Source of the DNA: Fasciola hepatica
Taxonomy: Eukaryota; Platyhelminthes; Trematoda; Plagiorchiida; Fasciolidae
Direction: 5' to 3'
Assembly (NCBI GenBank): GCA_948099385.1
Contig: CANUEZ040000012.1
Span: 10,457,501 to 10,521,500 of the forward strand
DNA: 64,000 nt
The notes beneath the pieces were generated by a model. The model was given only the letters and a program-made list of their open reading frames with translations. It searched no databases and had not been told where the DNA came from. Shown here piece by piece: positions 58,721 to 64,000 of the stretch. A program made the position numbers and the translations under genes. Position 1 is the stretch's first letter, and each line of letters starts with the position of its first letter.

Positions 58721-59149
58721 TCTACAGGAAATGTCTGGAATTTAAAATAATTCCTGAGTAACCTGGTCTCTGGTTAAACAATTCCAAACTACCAACGTGT
58801 TCTGATCTTCGCATATTTGATGGTAAGTCAGATAAAAGACGCTTTTAACTATGTCCGTATTCTCCAAACTGTTTGCTAGGAAGCGATTAAACTGCAGTGA
58901 GTTCCGATACGGCTTTTCTCCACAGGAGTGTCTCCGTGTAGTCTAGAAATTTTATATTCCATATAGATTGCCGATGCCTCTCAAGATGGGAGATGTTTGT
59001 TACACCAGTCTGATATCATTACTGGCATTGAGCTATGTCTCACTTCCACCTACTCTACTTTCAACCACACTGTATGCAAACAGACTGATGATGTGTCCAT
59101 GTAACTAACCTATTTCTACACAGTCGAATCCAATGCATTGATTGCTTTC
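58721..59149. other. no clear feature
   Basis: Possible further RT decay (58800-58930) but not identifiable. Confidence 0.3.
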
Positions 59150-59830
59150 CACTATCCCCCACGAATTAGTTTTAGATACGGCGATGATACACGTGTAATT
59201 TTGAAATCGAAACACAGAAGGCTTCCTCTAGTGTCTCAACACGCAATTTAGCACCATCCGTTTCATAATGGAGACGTAGAGCAACCAGGGGGTTAGCGGT
59301 TTCCCAGATTGTCGATTACAAGTGAATGACTCTCGGGTATTCGCAATAAGCTTTTACAGAAAGCCTACACCTTGGCAGATATCTGAACTTCGAGGCCGGC
59401 TACCTCAGAAGCAGACGGAAAGGCACTTGGTATCCTTGGCTTCCGTGTATTCGTTGGATAAACAGCACTTTTGCAAAATCTACTCAGAGAGACCAAGGGC
59501 CCTCTCCAGATACAAGACCAAAGCAACTGCATTTGCAAGATAAACTACAAGGATGGTCCTGTAGAATAAATAGGACAAACAAGCATGTAGTTAAGAGTGA
59601 AGCTCTTGGAATATAAAAGCAAAGAAAAATCCGGACCGACTGACAAAATTACGAAATTTGAGCTCGACTCGGCAAATCGCACTCCACGCCATAGCGGTAA
59701 ACCACACCATCGATTACTACAACACTGGAAGCTTCCAACGGAGTTTCCGCACATACGCTGAGCGCTTATACTCCGAAGCTTTGGCAATTAGCACCCACCG
59801 AAAGGATGGGGCATGTGGACGGCACTAACG
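59150..59830 (+). pseudogene. PLE fragment of a third lineage
   Basis: Near 59168 the text reads FRYGDDTRVILKSKH, a YVDD-type RT box read as YGDD. After frame changes, ORF 59322-59543 gives FAISFYRKPTPWQISELRG, the xVYRKPTH block that follows the LPFLDV region in many PLE-type RTs. Near 59690 HTIDYYNTGSFQRSFRTY, then SEALAISTHRK, recalls the end of GIY-YIG domains of such elements. This differs from the KATWNGQY type of the other PLEs. The right end runs into the tandem repeat. Confidence 0.6.
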
Positions 59831-59934
59831 TCGCTGATGAACAAACGTCCCAAAGGTCACACCATCTTATTGACCTCAAGTGACAACGCCACTACTGAAG
59901 GAACAAAGACATCCCCACATCCACAGTTCAAGTA

Positions 59935-59979
59935 CACACACAAACACATACACACATACACACACACACACACACACTC
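59935..59979 (+). repeat. (CA)n microsatellite, repeated in each tandem unit
   Basis: ACACACAAACACATACACAC and on; counterparts near 60772-60818 and 61611-61653, with slightly different lengths. Confidence 0.9.
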
Positions 59980-60415
59980 TTAGGCACTCACATTCATACT
60001 CCTACACACCAGAGGTTTGCCACTCAACGGCTAAGATTAGTATCGATTGTAAACTGGTCGGCGATAATTGAAACGTTGGCTGACTATTACCTTTTCCTAC
60101 AAACCTGTGTTACCGAGAAATAAACACTTACCTTTGAAGTGACTATCACTAACAGATCCGTATATCTAAACAGTTCCGGGGTTAAAAAATTTAGTCGGTC
60201 GCGCTTACCATGCATCTGACAGCTACTACAACCCCCGAAACAAACAGCTCTTTGTTTCAGATGTCTGCTAGTAAACGTGATCTTTACAGTGAAGACTCTC
60301 GCCCAGACCTTTGCGCATATCAACTCGAATCCAGCTCACTCCTTTTGGAGGTCCACATTACGTGTGTGCGTCTTGACTTTGAAGAGAGATTTTTTGGGTG
60401 GAGGACGAGTGATTC

Positions 60416-60590
60416 TGTTGTGTCTGGTTAGGGTCTCGCACATCACGCGGACAACCGATCAATATTCCTCTCATGAATGGACATACTGCCAATTTGCCTC
60501 GATCTTTAACCATGCTTTAGCGCCAGCAGTATTGACCTATCGATTTTGCTGTGTACTGATTGGTATTCCTCTGCTGTGCGTGATGACACA
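60416..60590 (+). repeat. partial family-B LTR in tandem unit 1 (175 bp)
   Basis: Same as 62092-62266, preceded by the target sequence GATTC. Confidence 0.93.
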
Positions 60591-61254
60591 TACGCTGAGC
60601 GCTTATACTCCGAAGCTTTGGCAATTAGCACCCACCGAAAGGATGGGGCATGTGGACGGCACTAACGTCGCTGATGAACAAACGTCCCAAAGGTCACACC
60701 ATCTTATTGACCTCAAGTGACAACGCCACTACTGAAGGAACAAAGACATCCCCACATCCACAGTTCAAGTACACACACAAACACATACACACATACACAC
60801 ACACACACACACACACTCTTAGGCACTCACATTCATACTCCTACACACCAGAGGTTTGCCACTCAACGGCTAAGATTAGTATCGATTGTAAACTGGTCGG
60901 CGATAATTGAAACGTTGGCTGACTATTACCTTTTCCTACAAACCTGTGTTACCGAGAAATAAACACTTACCTTTGAAGTGACTATCACTAACAGATCCGT
61001 ATATCTAAACAGTTCCGGGGTTAAAAAATTTAGTCGGTCGCGCTTACCATGCATCTGACAGCTACTACAACCCCCGAAACAAACAGCTCTTTGTTTCAGA
61101 TGTCTGCTAGTAAACGTGATCTTTACAGTGAAGACTCTCGCCCAGACCTTTGCGCATATCAACTCGAATCCAGCTCACTCCTTTTGGAGGTCCACATTAC
61201 GTGTGTGCGTCTTGACTTTGAAGAGAGATTTTTTGGGTGGAGGACGAGTGATTC

Positions 61255-61429
61255 TGTTGTGTCTGGTTAGGGTCTCGCACATCACGCGGACAACCGATCA
61301 ATATTCCTCTCATGAATGGACATACTGCCAATTTGCCTCGATCTTTAACCATGCTTTAGCGCCAGCAGTATTGACCTATCGATTTTGCTGTGTACTGATT
61401 GGTATTCCTCTGCTGTGCGTGACGACACA
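61255..61429 (+). repeat. partial family-B LTR in tandem unit 2 (175 bp)
   Basis: Same as 62092-62266, preceded by GATTC. Confidence 0.93.
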
Positions 61430-62091
61430 TACGCTGAGCGCTTATACTCCGAAGCTTTGGCAATTAGCACCCACCGAAAGGATGGGGCATGTGGACGGCA
61501 CTAACGTCGCTGATGAACAAACGTCCCAAAGGTCACACCATCTTATTGACCTCAAGTGACAACGCCACTACTGAAGGAACAAAGACATCCCCACATCCAC
61601 AGTTCAAGTACACACACAAACACATACACACATACACACACACACACACACACTCTTAGGCACTCACATTCATACTCCTACACACCAGAGGTTTGCCACT
61701 CAACGGCTAAGATTAGTATCGATTGTAAACTGGTCGGCGATAATTGAAACGTTGGCTGACTATTACCTTTTCCTACAAACCTGTGTTACCGAGAAATAAA
61801 CACTTACCTTTGAAGTGACTATCACTAACAGATCCGTATATCTAAACAGTTCCGGGGTTAAAAAATTTAGTCGGTCGCGCTTACCATGCATCTGACAGCT
61901 ACTACAACCCCCGAAACAAACAGCTCTTTGTTTCAGATGTCTGCTAGTAAACGTGATCTTTACAGTGAAGACTCTCGCCCAGACCTTTGCGCATATCAAC
62001 TCGAATCCAGCTCACTCCTTTTGGAGGTCCACATTACGTGTGTGCGTCTTGACTTTGAAGAGAGATTTTTTGGGTGGAGGACGAGTGATTC

Positions 62092-62404
62092 TGTTGTGTC
62101 TGGTTAGGGTCTCGCACATCACGCGGACAACCGATCAATATTCCTCTCATGAATGGACATACTGCCAATTTGCCTCGATCTTTAACCATGCTTTAGCGCC
62201 AGCAGTATTGACCTATCGATTTTGCTGTGTACTGATTGGTATTCCTCTGCTGTGCGTGACGACACAAGTAGTTTAATTCTTTATGCCAACTCACTTGCTT
62301 GTTTGCCGCTTAGTCGCCGGCTACGGCCGGGTTTTGTGTTTACAATCGCATGAATAAATGCAACGCCACCATTACGTGTTCTGCTACCGGTAGTGGACAC
62401 AACA
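62092..62404 (+). repeat. 5' LTR, family B (313 bp)
   Basis: Starts TGTTGTGTCTGG and ends GTGGACACAACA, with a 9-bp terminal inverted repeat TGTTGTGTC/GACACAACA. An AATAAA-like TGAATAAATG lies near 62352. Confidence 0.95.
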
Positions 62405-62424
62405 TTTGGCGTCGCGGGCATCGG
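62405..62424 (+). promoter_or_regulatory. candidate primer-binding site
   Basis: Two bases after the 5' LTR comes TGGCGTCGCGGGCATCG, the TGG start and position of a tRNA primer site. The implied primer would end CGACGCCA; a G before CCA would suit a serine tRNA, but the tRNA was not identified. Confidence 0.55.
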
Positions 62425-62610
62425 CCCATCTTAATGGATTTATAAATACAGTTGACATGGAAATTAAGGGTGATTTACCATTTTCGGCGATTCAGCGAAA
62501 TTATTTGTCGGATCTACGCAAGAATGCTCTTGCACTGTGGCTACAAGTCTATCTGCAGATGTGAGTGATTAAGACCAGAGTGTTACTCCTAACTTCCGAG
62601 ATGTTTTTCG

Positions 62611-63423
62611 TTGATAACTTTTTTTATTGTTTTCTTTGAATGCTTAGTCCACTTTTCTCGGTTTTTTCCTGTATACGTCCTTTATTCTAACGATGCCGTT
62701 TTGTGTTATATTACATGCGTAATGCTAATACTACTGTTGCTGCTACAACACTGTCATTATGATGATTACCGCTACTCTTCTACTGCAATGACTACCAGTG
62801 TAACTCATGCTACTGCTTTTGATAATAGCAATGCCACTACTACTACTGCGACTGCTACAGTGAACATTACTACATCTACTTCTGTTGGTACCGCATTTCA
62901 TTTCCCAGCCATCATCTCGTTGATGAAGTTTTTGTTCTCGTTTAACGTTTTGCCAAATTTTCCACCATTCTTGCTCGAGTATGTCCTATGTGCTTTCTCA
63001 GTTATACTGGCGCTGGTTTATTCAGTGTTTTGTATCGTTACATGCGTACAACAACAACTGCTGCTGCTATTGTAACTAATGCTGTGGCCAGAATTTCTGT
63101 GAATTCTACTGCGAATACCGTTCCTGTTACTACTACTGCTACTGATTCAATTACTACTACGAATGCTGCTATGAAGAACTACTGTTACAAATACTACTAC
63201 TTCTACTGCGGGCACTGCTACTGCTGTGAACATAGTTCCTGTTACTACGACTTCGAACAATGTTGTTGATGATACTACTGCTTTGGATACTACCACGACA
63301 ACTGCTTCTAATGAAGGTACTACTGATACAACCGTCGCTGGTAATACTACGAATACGTTGATCCGTTGCAAGCCTAGGATCTTTTTCCGTGGGAGAAGGG
63401 GAGGTGATGTTGTGTCTGGTTAG
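62611..63423 (+). CDS. threonine-rich low-complexity coding region inside LTR element
   Basis: ORF 62611-63075 (154 codons) begins with hydrophobic sequence (FFIVFFECLVHFSRFFPVYV), passes a Thr/Ser/Ala/Asn-rich stretch (NATTTTATATVNITTSTSVG) and ends in a hydrophobic segment. Downstream frames give more of the same (VPVTTTATDSITTTNAA; TTALDTTTTTASNEGTTD). The DNA is made of degenerate ACT/GCT/AAT triplets over about 600 bp. It may be non-coding triplet repeat read as protein, or a mucin-like protein broken by frame shifts. No retroviral domain is seen. Confidence 0.35.
63391..63407 (+). promoter_or_regulatory. polypurine tract of family-B element
   Basis: GGGAGAAGGGGAGGTGA lies directly before the 3' LTR. 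Confidence 0.8.
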
Positions 63424-63720
63424 GGTCTCGCACATCACGCGGACAACCGATCAATATTCCTCTCATGAATGGACATACTGCCAATTTGCCTCGATCTTTA
63501 ACCATGCTTTAGCGCCAGCAGTATTGACCTATCGATTTTGCTGTGTACTGATTGGTATTCCTCTGCTGTGCGTGACGACACAAGTAGTTTAATTCTTTAT
63601 GCCAACTCACTTGCTTGTTTGCCGCTTAGTCGCCGGCTACGGCCGGGTTTTGTGTTTACAATCGCATGAATAAATGCAACGCCACCATTACGTGTTCTGC
63701 TACCGGTAGTGGACACAACA
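63408..63720 (+). repeat. 3' LTR, family B (313 bp)
   Basis: I found no base different from 62092-62404 on reading. Confidence 0.95.
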
Positions 63721-63725
63721 GATTC

Positions 63726-64000
63726 GAACCAGCCCAGCGACATATCCGCGATTAAAGAGGAGTGAGTTTGGTGACTTCACTTGGTGTTGGATGAGCTTGA
63801 AATTTCGGCGATTTCTCTTGAAGTATAAGATAAGGACTATTCAGCTGCATCGTGAGAGGACGTCTGCGTAATTTTCATGGGGTGTCTACATATTGATACT
63901 TCTTTCAAACCCAGGGCAAAATCTAAAAGGAGACTCTGAGTGGGTCGTTTAGTGAATGAAAATGAACGCAACTTACAGACTAGTTTAGCAGAGTAGATCG
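63726..64000. other. no recognisable feature
   Basis: Flank beyond the target duplication. Nothing assigned. Confidence 0.4.

Larger units (their letters stand above)
59755..62266 (+). repeat. tandem repeat, 3 x about 838 bp
   Basis: Units 59755-60590 (836 bp), 60591-61429 (839 bp) and 61430-62266 (837 bp). The length differences seen come from a (CA)n tract in each unit. Otherwise I noticed almost no differences (one C/T before each junction). Each unit starts TACGCTGAGCGC and ends in 175 bp of the family-B LTR, stopping at GACACA. The join carries CACA, shared by the original left edge (59751-59754) and the LTR. ORFs of up to 147 codons repeat with the units and are not convincing genes. 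Confidence 0.95.
62092..63720 (+). mobile_element. non-autonomous LTR retrotransposon (1,629 bp)
   Basis: Two 313-bp LTRs flank a 1,003-bp interior. GATTC at 62087-62091 and at 63721-63725 is a perfect 5-bp target duplication. A primer-binding-site candidate and a polypurine tract sit at the expected places. There is no gag, protease, RT, RNase H or integrase, so it must depend on another element, as TRIM or LARD elements do. The LTRs appear identical by eye, so the insertion is young. Confidence 0.9.

Noticed and set aside
59828..59860. CTGATGA followed by GTCCCAAAGG in each tandem unit, resembling part of a hammerhead ribozyme core
   Set aside because: The GAAA box and pairing stems are missing; the resemblance is limited to one short string.
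60277..60720. The repeated 147-codon ORF as a real protein family
   Set aside because: It crosses the target sequence, the partial LTR and the repeat junction, so it is a by-product of the tandem duplication.
59755..62266. A CRISPR array or satellite DNA
   Set aside because: Three long (838-bp) units with no short repeat/spacer order; partial LTRs explain the structure.
1..64000. Bacterial or viral genome segment
   Set aside because: No operons, no ribosome-binding-site spacing, no long intact genes; dense eukaryotic retroelements instead.

Overview
The window reads as repeat-rich, non-coding chromosomal DNA of a metazoan, most likely a parasitic flatworm (trematode or cestode). That guess rests on the element mix: a Ty3/gypsy pol resembling the CsRn1-type elements of flukes, RTE-like and jockey-like LINEs, many Penelope-like elements (PLEs) with GIY-YIG endonuclease domains, Tc1/mariner remnants, and no long intact host gene, operon or bacterial gene spacing. 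I could not test the species assignment. Almost every recognisable coding segment is a decayed transposable-element fragment.

Layout. 1-2720: 3' end of a Ty3/gypsy element (RNase H, integrase, polypurine tract, 306-bp 3' LTR). 2735-4850: tRNA-like sequence and a minus-strand RTE-like LINE whose endonuclease is split by a related solo LTR flanked by a 4-bp target duplication. 5690-6515: RTE-like 3' end. 7230-8350: two PLE endonuclease fragments on opposite strands. 8.4-19.5 kb: mostly unassigned, with a solo LTR, a MITE-like foldback, a second foldback, tRNA-like sequences and a few unrecognised ORFs. 19.56-23.38 kb: the most complete RTE-like LINE, ending at a TA microsatellite. 24.76-26.53 kb: PLE reverse transcriptase (RT) fragment, then an RTE-like LINE. 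28.4 kb: mariner fragment. 29.9-40.0 kb: a 2.4-kb near-identical inverted repeat with a 4.2-kb spacer, built from LINE and PLE pieces. 40.0-41.9 kb: a second, 202-bp inverted repeat that begins exactly where the first ends. 42.0-45.1 kb: two jockey/CR1-type LINE remnants. 46.5-47.7 kb: another PLE. 51.0-52.2 kb: Tc1-like transposon. 54.2-54.6 kb: another LTR of the first family. 56.4-58.7 kb: two RTE-like pieces head to head. 59.1-59.8 kb: a PLE of a different lineage. 59.75-63.72 kb: a threefold 838-bp tandem repeat running into a young, non-autonomous LTR element.

Main observations. (1) Three 5'-truncated PLE copies begin with an inverted copy of their own 3' untranslated region, so each insertion is a hairpin. 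Two of them have convincing target-site duplications (12 bp and about 17 bp), so they appear to have inserted as hairpins. In those two, the inverted arm supplies an ATG in frame with the RT/endonuclease remnant. (2) The LTR element at 62092-63720 has two apparently identical 313-bp LTRs, a perfect GATTC duplication, a likely primer-binding site and polypurine tract, and a threonine-rich triplet-repeat interior. Its left flank plus the first 175 bp of its LTR were then triplicated in tandem. (3) The 3' UTRs of three PLE copies share a short stem with one compensatory base-pair change.

The genes do not form a pathway. The history is one of nested insertion, 5' truncation, inversion and segmental duplication. 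Stretches where I see nothing are listed as such.
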